From positions 1 through 43,491 of the forward strand of contig JAAYAY010000243.1 of the NCBI GenBank assembly GCA_012719125.1: a stretch of DNA of 43,491 bases, given 5' to 3'. A program made the translations under genes and the position numbers. Each line of letters begins with the position of its first letter. Positions within the stretch are counted from its first letter, which is position 1. The notes below the pieces were generated by a model that worked only from the letters and a program-made list of their open reading frames with translations, was not told the origin of the DNA and did no database searches. Shown here piece after piece: positions 8,177-15,573 of this stretch. This stretch comes from Planctomycetaceae bacterium. GTDB taxonomy: Bacteria > Planctomycetota > Planctomycetia > Pirellulales > Thermoguttaceae.

Positions 8177-8361
8177 ATTTCGAACACCGAGCCCTCCCTC
8201 CCATGCTCCCCAAATCCCAGCAAAACGCTTCCTCCCCCCGGAATCCTCAACATCACGACCCTGCGCCTACGCCGAAGGCGTTGAATCCCAAAGCCCGGCG
8301 TCGCGCAGCGCACGCTGGGACGTGGATAGCAAAAGCACCCTATACCCCAACGGGGTTTGAC
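8111..8361. repeat. Dispersed repeat, copy B (with attached gene 3' fragment)
   Basis: Second copy of the repeat. After the gene fragment come CCATGCTCCCCAAATCCC, AATCCTCAACATCACGACC, CTACGCCGAAGGCGTTGAAT, the GCGTCGCGCAGCGCACGC block and finally CAACGGGGTTTGAC. These match copy C (12097-12332) almost base for base. Relative to copy C, about 110 bases that hold the TGCTACAATAACATCAC segment are missing. The downstream module with AAGGCGTT and CCAACGGGGTTTG is a widespread planctomycete/PVC-type intergenic repeat. Confidence 0.7.
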
Positions 8362-8506
8362 TTTCCCGTAATCGCGCGGACACTGCCGATTCGATCGTCA
8401 GAAGATTGATGGCAAATGGGCATACCGTCCGACACGGTCCACTTCATGAGGGCCGATGGCGCAACACAGACTTGCTGGTTGGCGCGTTTCGGAATACAAT
8501 ATCGCC

Positions 8507-8731
8507 ATGAACACTGCATCTACTCTTTCGATCGAGACGCTCTCGTTATCGGAAAAACTGCTGTTGATGGAACGTCTCTGGGAAGATCTTTCGCGCCGCC
8601 CATCCGACGTTCCTCCTCCCGACTGGCATGGTGACGTATTGGCAGAACGGCAGGCTGCGGTTCGCGAGGGGCGAACGTCGTTTGTCGAATGGGAGGCAGC
8701 GAAGGAACGACTTCGAGAGCGGTTCAAATGA
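8507..8731 (+). CDS. Addiction-module antitoxin (RelB-like, TIGR02574 type)
   Basis: A 74-residue protein. The core SLSEKLLLMERLWEDLSR followed by PPPDWHGDVLAER and EGRTSFVEWEAAKERL is the standard pattern of the putative addiction-module component family (Unstab_antitox, about 70 residues). It should neutralise the toxin encoded immediately downstream and act as an autorepressor. The ATG at 8507 gives the family's normal length; the frame is open 17 codons further upstream, without family similarity. Its stop overlaps the toxin start in an ATGA arrangement, the usual sign of translational coupling. Local GC is lower than in the flanking genes, which fits recent acquisition. Confidence 0.85.
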   Translation: MNTASTLSIETLSLSEKLLLMERLWEDLSRRPSDVPPPDWHGDVLAERQAAVREGRTSFVEWEAAKERLRERFK

Positions 8732-9036
8732 GGATTCTGCTGCTTCCGGAAGCCGAACGCGATCTTGAAATCGGCGCCGACTTTTACGAATCGCAAAAAG
8801 CCGGACTTGGCGTCTATTTCAACGATTGTCTGGCGTCCGACATCGAATCGCTCAATCTTTACGCTGGCATTCACGAAAAGTACCGCGGATTCTACCGGTC
8901 ATTGTCGAAACGATTTCCGTTTTCGATCTACTACAAATTGAACGAGGATGTGGTCGAGATCTTTGCGGTGTTAGATGCTCGGCAGGATCCTCGGAAAACC
9001 GACGCCGCATTGGAATCGCCGCGAACAATGCCGTGA
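8728..9036 (+). CDS. RelE/ParE-family toxin
   Basis: A 102-residue basic protein starting MRILLLPEAERDLEIGADFY. The N-terminal strand and the two helices with AERDL and ADFYE, followed by the C-terminal strands FPFSIYYKLNEDVVEIFAVLD and the closing RQDP, match the RelE/ParE fold of the plasmid-stabilisation family. RelE members cleave mRNA on the ribosome and ParE members inhibit gyrase; sequence reading cannot separate the two here. The start ATG overlaps the antitoxin stop (ATGA), so the pair forms a standard antitoxin-first operon. The toxin reading frame ends just before the recombinase remnant, which is read from the opposite strand and runs into it. Confidence 0.85.
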   Translation: MRILLLPEAERDLEIGADFYESQKAGLGVYFNDCLASDIESLNLYAGIHEKYRGFYRSLSKRFPFSIYYKLNEDVVEIFAVLDARQDPRKTDAALESPRTMP

Positions 9037-9041
9037 ACCGG

Positions 9042-9275
9042 AACGGCGAAGTCGGGCGGCGGACCCCCGAGCAAGTTGCTCAAGACCTGCCAGACGCCCG
9101 CTTGCACATTGCGTTTTCCCGCGTATGTCGGGGCGACCCCTTGCGCGAAGGAGTGGAACTCCCGCCCCCACCGGACGAGCCAGGGTTGATGCGCATCTAG
9201 CGCCAAGTCCTTTTCCCGCAAGAACTTCCCGTAGCCGTCGAGCGCCCCGTGCAGGTCGTTGGCAGTACCCGACAT
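9042..9275 (-). pseudogene. Integron-type tyrosine recombinase, N-terminal remnant
   Basis: From ATG 9275 (preceded by AGGGG, eight bases upstream) the frame reads a helical segment LDGYGKFLREKDLALDAHQP followed by WLVRWGREFHSFAQG. The pattern of a short helix, FLRxKxL, then hxxYLxWVxxFLxF corresponds to the N-terminal SAM-like core-binding domain of integron and phage tyrosine recombinases. A later WQV motif fits the next conserved position. After about 75 residues similarity stops and the frame runs into the 3' end of the toxin gene. The catalytic domain with the R-H-R-Y residues is absent. It reads leftward, divergent from the TIR gene. The recombinase assignment rests on a short pattern and is moderately confident. 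Confidence 0.45.
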
Positions 9276-9386
9276 AACGGACACCCCTGGATATACCCCG
9301 AGTCGTATCACCGCGGAATTCACTTGGCTATTACTTGGCAGTCCCTTCAGAGACCAGCCACTCGCCACTAGATTCCGCCAAACCGG

Positions 9387-9414
9387 TTGACCTGGTGAGC
9401 GGGGGCGGTATCCT
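9387..9414 (+). promoter_or_regulatory. Candidate promoter for the TIR gene
   Basis: TTGACC (9387-9392) and TATCCT (9409-9414) are separated by 16 bases, matching 5 of 6 and 4 of 6 positions of the sigma-70 consensus. They lie 80 bases before the TIR-fusion start codon, in the gap between the recombinase remnant and the cassette-like gene, where an integron would have its Pc promoter. A second AT-rich TAGAAT near 9468 is an alternative -10 element. Confidence 0.3.
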
Positions 9415-9493
9415 CAGTAGCGCCGAGGCGGGCCGACACCGGACCGTCCGAAAGAAACGAACTCGGGTAGAATCAATGAGATAGGCGGACCAA

Positions 9494-10258
9494 ATGCCCG
9501 TACCTTCAAATAGACGCGACGAACGCTGGTATGACTTGATGCAGTCATGCCTCAATGGCCACATTATCACCTCGCGCGGCCTAACCAACCCCGAGCTTAA
9601 GCCTCGGTGCCCAAAATGCGGCGAAGAGACTATTACGCAGTGCCCAAGTTGCGGCACGCAGATCCAGGGGCATCTCCATATTCCGGGTGTTGGTTACTCC
9701 GGTCCGTCATCACCGCCAGCGCACTGCCACAATTGCGGTGAGCCTTACCCATGGACACAGCGTCGGAAGGACAAGCTGCCTGGACAACCGCAGTCGGCTT
9801 CCGAGCTCACGGACGAGATATTCGTCGTTCATGGGCACGATCAAGAAATGAAACAAGCTGCCGCACTCGTCCTATCCAAGATCGGATTGAAGCCAATCAT
9901 ACTTCACGAGCGGCCCAATGAGGGCAGGACGATTATTGAAAAGTTCGAGAAGAACGCTGATGTTCAGTTTGCCATAGTACTACTATCCCCCGATGATATG
10001 GCCTATGCCAAAGGCGGGACACCCGCAGACGCTCGCGCCAGGGCTAGGCAGAACGTTGTCCTTGAGCTCGGATACTTCGTTGGCAAGTTGGGTCGTGCGC
10101 GGGTATTCGCACTCAAACGCGACACCGACATTGAGCTTCCGAACGACATCAGCGGTGTCGTCTACACGTCATACGACTCCCAAGGACACTGGCAGTTCGA
10201 GTTAGTTCGAGAATTGAAGGCAGTCGGTTACGCCGTTGACGCCAACGCATTGATCTGA
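9494..10258 (+). CDS. DUF2321 zinc-ribbon / TIR-like domain fusion (putative defence effector)
   Basis: A 254-residue cytosolic protein. Residues 11-90 form a zinc-ribbon cluster of the DUF2321 type: CLNGH (C19, H23), CPKCG (C39, C42), CPSCG (C50, C53), CHNCG (C78, C81), then EPYPWT. Residues 108-250 form a TIR-like domain of the PF10137 class, seen in CBASS Cap12 and Pycsar effectors. Its motifs are EIFVVHGHD, then PIILHERPNEGRTIIEKFEK, AIVLLSPDDM and RARQNVVLELGYFVGKLGR; E191 is the likely catalytic glutamate for NAD cleavage. AGGCGGA lies upstream of ATG 9494. No cyclic-nucleotide synthase is adjacent, so the zinc domain may be the sensor. GC is clearly below that of neighbours. Domain naming is by motif and the defence role is inferred. 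Confidence 0.8.
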   Translation: MPVPSNRRDERWYDLMQSCLNGHIITSRGLTNPELKPRCPKCGEETITQCPSCGTQIQGHLHIPGVGYSGPSSPPAHCHNCGEPYPWTQRRKDKLPGQPQSASELTDEIFVVHGHDQEMKQAAALVLSKIGLKPIILHERPNEGRTIIEKFEKNADVQFAIVLLSPDDMAYAKGGTPADARARARQNVVLELGYFVGKLGRARVFALKRDTDIELPNDISGVVYTSYDSQGHWQFELVRELKAVGYAVDANALI

Positions 10259-10873
10259 GAGACTGATACGAGACTCCGCCTAACAAGAACGTTCCAGCCG
10301 CCGTGCTACCCGTATCATTATTCGACCGTTACCGAAGATGGAAAGGTGTGCGATTGTTCAGGCCGTTACCGTGTCGCTCGCACGCGGCTGAACCTCGCGC
10401 TCCGTGTGCGGTCGAGGCCACGTTGCCCGGTTCTGTGCAGTCAAGACCTTCAGCAGGTCACATCGAGCGGGTGCACGAAGACGTTGGCCACGAATTACGC
10501 CATCGACGTCAGATTGACGGTGCGGCATGACCGTTCGGGGATCGCTGGTCCAGGCAATCCTGCTATGGCACAAATGCACTAGGTCAAGCACACCTAATCA
10601 CATTAGTCAGCATCTGCCAGACGCCACCTTTCAGATCCCGTCCGTCGCTGGGACACCCCAAATCTGCTCCTTACCCGCATCAGCAGGCCGACCCAAGCTG
10701 CTGTCCTTCACAAACCAAACCTGCTAAAATCACCGGCGCCTCATCTCCCGTGAACCGGAAACGGAGATAGGGCCCCAACGGATTCTCAGCAAAGCACGGA
10801 ATGTCGTTCCGAACGCACTCTTTTGAGGGTGACGCCGTTCGTACGCCGCGATGGCCGCCCGGGGGGGACAGAA
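10259..10873. other. Intergenic region downstream of the TIR gene
   Basis: The first 150 bases hold the attC-like element described separately. The remaining part to 10873 shows only short overlapping frames without recognisable motifs. TGCTAAAAT near 10725 resembles the extended -10 form found in repeat copies A and C and may belong to the promoter of the next gene. GC content recovers gradually across the region. Confidence 0.5.
10278..10405 (+). other. attC-like recombination site
   Basis: Nineteen bases after the TIR stop comes GCCTAAC (10278-10284), an exact R'' core (RYYYAAC), then a six-base spacer and GTTCCAGCCGCC (10291-10302) as L''. About 80 bases on, GCGGCTGAAC (10384-10393) pairs with it as L': the arms GTTC-AGCCGC are complementary except for one unpaired base, a hallmark of attC. 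The left half closely resembles the 59-base-element form GCCTAACAA(n)GTTCnAGC. The expected R' core GTTRRRY is degenerate (GCTCCGT at 10399-10405). Total length of about 128 bases lies within the known attC range. Confidence 0.5.
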
Positions 10874-12037
10874 ATGAATCTCAAGAAAGTCGCTCTGGTT
10901 TCTGGATGTCTCGTCTATCTGGGAATGGGTACGCTCTTGGCACAAGAGGGGGCATTTCTCTTCTCCAAGCAGCCCATCGATCCCGCGAATCCGCAGAACC
11001 GATCGACCAGCTTCTCGGCGGGCGATCACATCTACGGCCTGATCCAGTTGCCGCAACCCTGGCGAGCCGTGGGAAAGGTCGATGACAACAAGCTCGTGAT
11101 GGCCGTCTACACCACCGTCGACTCCAAGAGGTTGGGCGCGTATATGGAATTGCGATCGGACGAGCACCTCAATGCAAAACACCTGCTCTTCGACGTCGCC
11201 CCGGCGCTGGACAAGATGACGGCCTATCGCGACGACGGCGTGTTCTACGGCGACGCGCCCGGAGGCGTCAAGAAAGGCGCCTGCCAGATCACGGAATACC
11301 TCGCCCAACAATCTCCGGGAAGACATGCCCTCGCCTTCTGGGTCTTGATCAATGGCAAGAAGATGGCCCTCGGTGAATTTACCATCGAAGGGCCGGATTA
11401 CAGCATGTACCAGAAGCTGCACGAGGAGATCAAGAAGGAATTGAGCGCCGGGCGTCCTTTCCCGCCGGCCAAAATGACCAATATTGAAATGGAAAACCGA
11501 ATGGTCGGGCTGCTCAAAAACGCCGGCTGGAGCGACGTGCTCAAACTCCATATCGTCGACAAGGACTGGTGGCTCGACCGCGTGGCGGGCGGAAACTCGA
11601 TGATCCAGTCCCGCCACATGGCCGCGGCCGCCGCCTACAAGGATGCCGACGGCAAATACTACTACAAAACCTGCACCTTCCACGAATGCCGGCTCCTTAC
11701 CGGCGGCTTCGGCCCCCTTGAACTGTCGCACCAGAGCGCGCCCATCCCGATCTCGGCGAAAAACCTGGGAATCGCCGAGAAACCCGATACCGGGCCCGAT
11801 ATGAGCGCGGTCGCCCAGAACGCCATGCCCGACTTCAGCAAGCCCGACGAGGTGCTTGCCGATATCGAACGCATGCGCAAAGAGGCAATGAAGAAGAAGG
11901 TCTTCATTCTGGTGGGCAAATGCGGCACCGCCGCCGGCAAAATCAAGAGCGCCGTGGAGAAGGCCCGACAGGGGTACCAACCGGAGGTCAAGCGAATCTG
12001 GCTCGGCATCTACGAAGATTTCAAGAAGATCCCCTGA
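10874..12037 (+). CDS. Secreted protein of unknown function
   Basis: A 387-residue protein with a signal peptide (MNLKKVALVSGCLVYLGMG, cleavage near LLAQ-EG). ATG 10874 is preferred because a G-rich Shine-Dalgarno-like run lies just upstream; the frame extends 17 more codons. The N-terminal half looks beta-rich (DHIYGLIQLPQPW, MAVYTTVDSKRL, YMELRSDEHL). The middle contains IVDKDWWLDR and an Ala/His-rich stretch (QSRHMAAAAAYKD). The C-terminus has a nucleotide-binding-looking segment, VGKCGTAAGKIKSAVEKARQ, which I do not treat as a true Walker motif. No family is recognised. Its last 22 codons and its downstream repeat are duplicated at 8111-8361, which suggests a former paralogue or a segmental duplication around the GH31 gene. 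Confidence 0.75.
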   Translation: MNLKKVALVSGCLVYLGMGTLLAQEGAFLFSKQPIDPANPQNRSTSFSAGDHIYGLIQLPQPWRAVGKVDDNKLVMAVYTTVDSKRLGAYMELRSDEHLNAKHLLFDVAPALDKMTAYRDDGVFYGDAPGGVKKGACQITEYLAQQSPGRHALAFWVLINGKKMALGEFTIEGPDYSMYQKLHEEIKKELSAGRPFPPAKMTNIEMENRMVGLLKNAGWSDVLKLHIVDKDWWLDRVAGGNSMIQSRHMAAAAAYKDADGKYYYKTCTFHECRLLTGGFGPLELSHQSAPIPISAKNLGIAEKPDTGPDMSAVAQNAMPDFSKPDEVLADIERMRKEAMKKKVFILVGKCGTAAGKIKSAVEKARQGYQPEVKRIWLGIYEDFKKIP

Positions 12038-12096
12038 TCGCCTGACTCCTGTCATCATACCCAACCCCACCCATCCGCCACTCAACGCAAACCCAC

Positions 12097-12332
12097 GAAC
12101 CTGCTCCTCTGAGATCCCATTTCCTGCTACAATAACATCACACGCACGGGACTCCGAACGCCGAGCACCCTTCCCATGCTCCTCAAATCCCGGCAAAACG
12201 CTTCCCCCCCGGAATCCTCAACATCACGACCCTGCATCTACGCCGAAGGCGTTAAACTCCAAAGCCCGGCGTCGCGCAGCGCACGCTGGGACGTGGGTGA
12301 GAAAAACACCCTATAGCCCAACGGGGTTTGAC
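12097..12332. repeat. Dispersed repeat, copy C (before the TPR operon)
   Basis: The longest copy. In order it carries GAACCTGCTCCTC, CCTGCTACAATAACATCAC, CGCACGGGA, CCATGCTCCTCAAATCCC, AATCCTCAACATCACGACC, CTACGCCGAAGGCGTTAAA, the GCGTCGCGCAGCGCACGC block and CAACGGGGTTTGAC. It combines the left half of copy A with the right half of copy B. It fills the 318-base gap 12038-12355 and forms the leader of the five-gene operon. TGCTACAAT could serve as an extended -10 element. Confidence 0.7.
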
Positions 12333-12355
12333 AAGATCTACCCGGAAGCACGACG

Positions 12356-15220
12356 ATGACCACCCCAATCCCCCGTCGCCTCCACGCCCGTCCGTTCATC
12401 TCTCTCATCGCGGCGCTCGTATCCCTCGCCCTCCTCCCCCTGTCACACGACCTCCACGCCGCCGCCCCCGACGCCCAAAACCTCCTCCGTACCGGCAACT
12501 ACGCCGAAGCCCGCGAAGCCCTCACACCCCAGGCTGCCCAGTCGCCCGCCGCCGCCGTCGGCCTGGCGCGAACCTACCAGGCCCAGGGCAAACTCGAAGA
12601 AGCAACCGCCGCCCTCGCTCCCTGGAAGCACAAAGACCCCAACGCCGACGCCGAACTGGCCCGTATGGCCTTCGACCGCGGCGACCGCCAAGAAGCCGAC
12701 GGGCTCGTTCAAAAAATCCTCGCCAAGAACCCCGAGCATGTGCCGGCCCTCTGGCTCCAGGCCGAATTGCATCGAACCGCCGGACGCCCCGACCAGGCCG
12801 CGGCTATCTGTGAGCGGCTCGTAAAGACCTACAACGAATCAGAAACCACCGACGCCGAAACCCTCCGCTGGATCGGCCAGGCCGCCGCCCGTCATGCCGC
12901 CTGGAATTCCGCCAACGACCAGTTCCGCTTCCTCACCACCGCCTTCTACCCGGATCTCCTCGCCCTCGAACCCGACTTCTGGCCGGCCCACTACGATGCC
13001 GGACGACTCCTCCTCGAAAAATACAACCAGGCCGACGCTGCCAAACAGTTCCAGGCCGTTCTCCAGATCAATCCCCAGGCAGCCGACGCCCACGTCGCAC
13101 TCGCCGAACTGTTCCTCCTCGGGCGCAAAGTCGACCAGGCCGAAACCGCTCTCGCCCGCGCCCTCGAAATCAACCCCAACCACCTCGACGCCCTCCGAAC
13201 TTCCGCTGACGTCGCCTGGCTGAATTCCCAGTTCGATCGGGCCTTCGACCTGCTCGAAGACCGCGTTCTGCCCTGCAATCCGTTCTCGGAAGAAACCCTT
13301 GGCCGGCTCCTCGCCGCCCGAATTGTACGCGACGGCGATCGCTGGCGCGACGAGGGCTCCGCCGCCCAGACGATTCTGGCTGAAGTGCTCCAACGTAATC
13401 CGCGAGCCGACGACTTCTACCTCGCCGCCGCCGCATGGCTCGAAACTCACCACCGCAAACACGAGGCCGCCGAACTCCTCACCCGGGCCCTCGATGCCTC
13501 CCCTGACGAACCGCGCCTGGGGGCCGCCCTCGGACAGATCAAGATGCAAATGGGCCAAGAGGCGGAGGCCCGCGACCTATTCCGCGCCGCCTTCGATCGC
13601 GACCCCTTCAACGTCCGAACTGGCAACATGATCGAAATGCTCGCAGTCCTCGACGGCCTCGAGACCAAACAGGCCGGCGGTTGCCTACTCCGTTACGAAA
13701 AACGCCGCGATGCCCTCCTCGCCGACTACGCCTCCGAATTCCTCGCCGCCGATTACCCCCGCCTCTGCAAACTCTTCGGGTACACGCCCCCCGAGCCCCC
13801 CTTGATCGAGATCCTCAACGAGTCCCGCGGCGTGCCCGGCGCCCAGTGGTTCGGCACCCGAATGCTCGGCCTTCCCTACGTCGGACCCGTCGCGGCCAGC
13901 ACCGGCGACATCGTCGTTATGGTCTCGCCCAACGATCCGACGCTCGGCACCAAGTTCAATTGGGCCCAAACTCTCCGCCACGAAATGGTCCACGTCGTCA
14001 CCTTGCAGCAGACGAACTACCGCATCCCCTTCTGGTACACCGAAGGCCTCGCCGTCTGGTGCGAAGACAAGCCCCGTCCCCTCCCCTGGAATCCCCTCCT
14101 GGTTCGCCGCCAGGCCGCCGGCACCCTGCTCGACCTCTCCAACATCGATTTCGGCTTCACCCGCCCCGGATCGTGCGAAGACCGCACCCTCGCCTATTGC
14201 CAGGCGGAACTCTACGTCCAGTACATCCTCCAAGGCCGCGAAGAACAAGTCCTCCGCGACCTGCTCACCGCCTATCAGTCCGGCCTGACCACCGCCGAAG
14301 CCGTCCGCACCGTGCTGAACATCCCTCTCGACGAGTTCGAACGCGGCTACCGCGAATATGTCGCCGGCGTGACCCGCTCCATGGCCGATCTGCTGCCACA
14401 AGTCGAACCCCCCTTCGCCGAACTCCTGGCCGCAACCCGCGCCGACCCCGACGACCCCGATCTGGCCGCCGCCTTGGCCTGTGCCTACCTCGATCGGGAC
14501 GCGCGAAAAGAAGCGATCGCCGAAGCCCGCCGGGCACTCGACCTCTCCCCCCGGCACCCTCGCGCTACCTACGTCATGGCACGACTCCACCTCCTCGCCG
14601 ACCGGCCCGAGATGGCCGCAGCCCTCCTCCAAGACTGCCTCGACGAGCAATCCCCCGACCTCAAGGTCCTCAACCTCCTCGCCGGCCTCCACCTCAAAGC
14701 CCGCCGGTTCGACGACGCAGAACACCTCTATCGCCTCGGCGTCCGGCATAACCCGAACAATCCAATCTGGTTGCGGCTCTTGCAGCGGACCGCCGAGTGG
14801 CGAGGCGATCGGGAAAAACAGACCCAAATCCTGGGCCTTCTCGCCGAAACCGACTCGGCCGACCTGGCCACCCGCAAGGAGTTGGTTCATATGGCCCTCG
14901 AAAGCGGGGATCTCGGAACCGCGGCGAAATGGGCGAACCAAGCAATCCAGATCGACGTAAATGACGCAGAACTCCATAAGGCGTTTGCCGAAGCCTTGAT
15001 CGGTCGTCATAATCAACAGATGGCGCTTCGCGAGCTGGAAGCCGCCGTGCATCTGGAGCGCGAAGATGCCGACACCCAGCTCGCCTTGGCAAAGACTCTT
15101 CTGGCTCTGGGACGCAAAGACGAAGCTCGCAAAGTCCTCAACGCCCTCAACCAAGCCAGTCTCGACCGGCCCAGAGCGGCCGCTGTCCAGGAATTGCTGG
15201 AGGCAACCGACCGACCGTGA
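12356..15220 (+). CDS. Secreted TPR protein with peptidase-MA (gluzincin) domain
   Basis: A 954-residue protein: signal peptide (residues 1-30, ending near LHAAAPDA), a long first block of TPR helices (about 35-440), a gluzincin zinc-protease domain with LRHEMVHVVT (H542, E543, H546) and the third ligand in YTEGLAVW (E563), then a second TPR block (about 665-950). The HExxH ... EGxA arrangement is that of the peptidase-MA family. It probably acts on cell-envelope proteins in the periplasm or anchors to complexes through the TPRs. GGAAG lies seven bases upstream of ATG 12356. It is the first gene of a tight operon: its stop TGA overlaps the GTG start of the MazG-like gene. All three zinc ligands and the catalytic Glu are present, so activity is plausible. 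Confidence 0.85.
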   Translation: MTTPIPRRLHARPFISLIAALVSLALLPLSHDLHAAAPDAQNLLRTGNYAEAREALTPQAAQSPAAAVGLARTYQAQGKLEEATAALAPWKHKDPNADAELARMAFDRGDRQEADGLVQKILAKNPEHVPALWLQAELHRTAGRPDQAAAICERLVKTYNESETTDAETLRWIGQAAARHAAWNSANDQFRFLTTAFYPDLLALEPDFWPAHYDAGRLLLEKYNQADAAKQFQAVLQINPQAADAHVALAELFLLGRKVDQAETALARALEINPNHLDALRTSADVAWLNSQFDRAFDLLEDRVLPCNPFSEETLGRLLAARIVRDGDRWRDEGSAAQTILAEVLQRNPRADDFYLAAAAWLETHHRKHEAAELLTRALDASPDEPRLGAALGQIKMQMGQEAEARDLFRAAFDRDPFNVRTGNMIEMLAVLDGLETKQAGGCLLRYEKRRDALLADYASEFLAADYPRLCKLFGYTPPEPPLIEILNESRGVPGAQWFGTRMLGLPYVGPVAASTGDIVVMVSPNDPTLGTKFNWAQTLRHEMVHVVTLQQTNYRIPFWYTEGLAVWCEDKPRPLPWNPLLVRRQAAGTLLDLSNIDFGFTRPGSCEDRTLAYCQAELYVQYILQGREEQVLRDLLTAYQSGLTTAEAVRTVLNIPLDEFERGYREYVAGVTRSMADLLPQVEPPFAELLAATRADPDDPDLAAALACAYLDRDARKEAIAEARRALDLSPRHPRATYVMARLHLLADRPEMAAALLQDCLDEQSPDLKVLNLLAGLHLKARRFDDAEHLYRLGVRHNPNNPIWLRLLQRTAEWRGDREKQTQILGLLAETDSADLATRKELVHMALESGDLGTAAKWANQAIQIDVNDAELHKAFAEALIGRHNQQMALRELEAAVHLEREDADTQLALAKTLLALGRKDEARKVLNALNQASLDRPRAAAVQELLEATDRP

Positions 15221-15573
15221 ATCGCGATATCCCCCCCGGCGGCAACCCCGCCGAACCGGCCCCGACGACCGCCGTCTCCCTGGCCGACTTCCAGCAACTC
15301 ATCCGCAACATGTACTTCCGCAAAGACGCCGAACGCGGCATCGACGGGACCTTCATGTGGCTCATGGAAGAAGTGGGTGAACTGGCCGCCGCCCTCCGCG
15401 ACGGAACTCCCGAAGATAAATCCGAGGAGTTTGCCGACGTCCTCGCCTGGCTCACCACCATCGCCAATGTCGCTGGCGTCGACCTCTCCCAGGCAATCCA
15501 CAAAAAATACGGCTCGGGATGTCCCGGCTGTGGACAGTTCGTCTGTACTTGTCCCGATGCGGGGAAACCATGA
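15217..15573 (+). CDS. MazG-like nucleotide pyrophosphohydrolase with C-terminal cysteine cluster
   Basis: A 118-residue cytosolic protein. The all-alpha MazG motif is complete: EEVGE (E51, E52, E55) followed 16 residues later by EFADV (E71, D74), which binds magnesium for hydrolysis of nucleoside triphosphates to monophosphates. The C-terminus has four cysteines (C102, C105, C110, C112) in CPGCGQFVCTC, a likely metal-binding knuckle seen in a subset of short MazG-like proteins. It starts with GTG at 15217, overlapping the previous stop by four bases, and its own stop overlaps the next ATG (ATGA at 15570), so it is translationally coupled on both sides. Likely role is nucleotide-pool cleaning; why it sits within an envelope operon is unclear. 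Confidence 0.85.
   Translation: MNRDIPPGGNPAEPAPTTAVSLADFQQLIRNMYFRKDAERGIDGTFMWLMEEVGELAAALRDGTPEDKSEEFADVLAWLTTIANVAGVDLSQAIHKKYGSGCPGCGQFVCTCPDAGKP

Larger units (their letters stand above)
8086..8506. other. Intergenic region between GH31 and toxin-antitoxin genes
   Basis: This 421-base stretch contains the gene fragment at 8111-8176 and repeat copy B (to 8361), described separately. The remaining 8362-8506 shows a drop in GC leading into the toxin-antitoxin pair, and no gene that I can support. Confidence 0.5.

Noticed and set aside
10303-10590. Short open frames downstream of the TIR gene
   Set aside because: They overlap one another on both strands, cover the attC-like element and show no conserved motif.
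11905-11970. VGKCGTAAGK stretch in the unknown secreted protein as a Walker A motif
   Set aside because: It does not match GxxxxGK(S/T), no Walker B follows, and the protein is exported.
13685-15154. 489-residue open frame on the minus strand
   Set aside because: Shadow of the TPR/peptidase-MA gene; Gly/Glu/Val-rich sequence without motifs.
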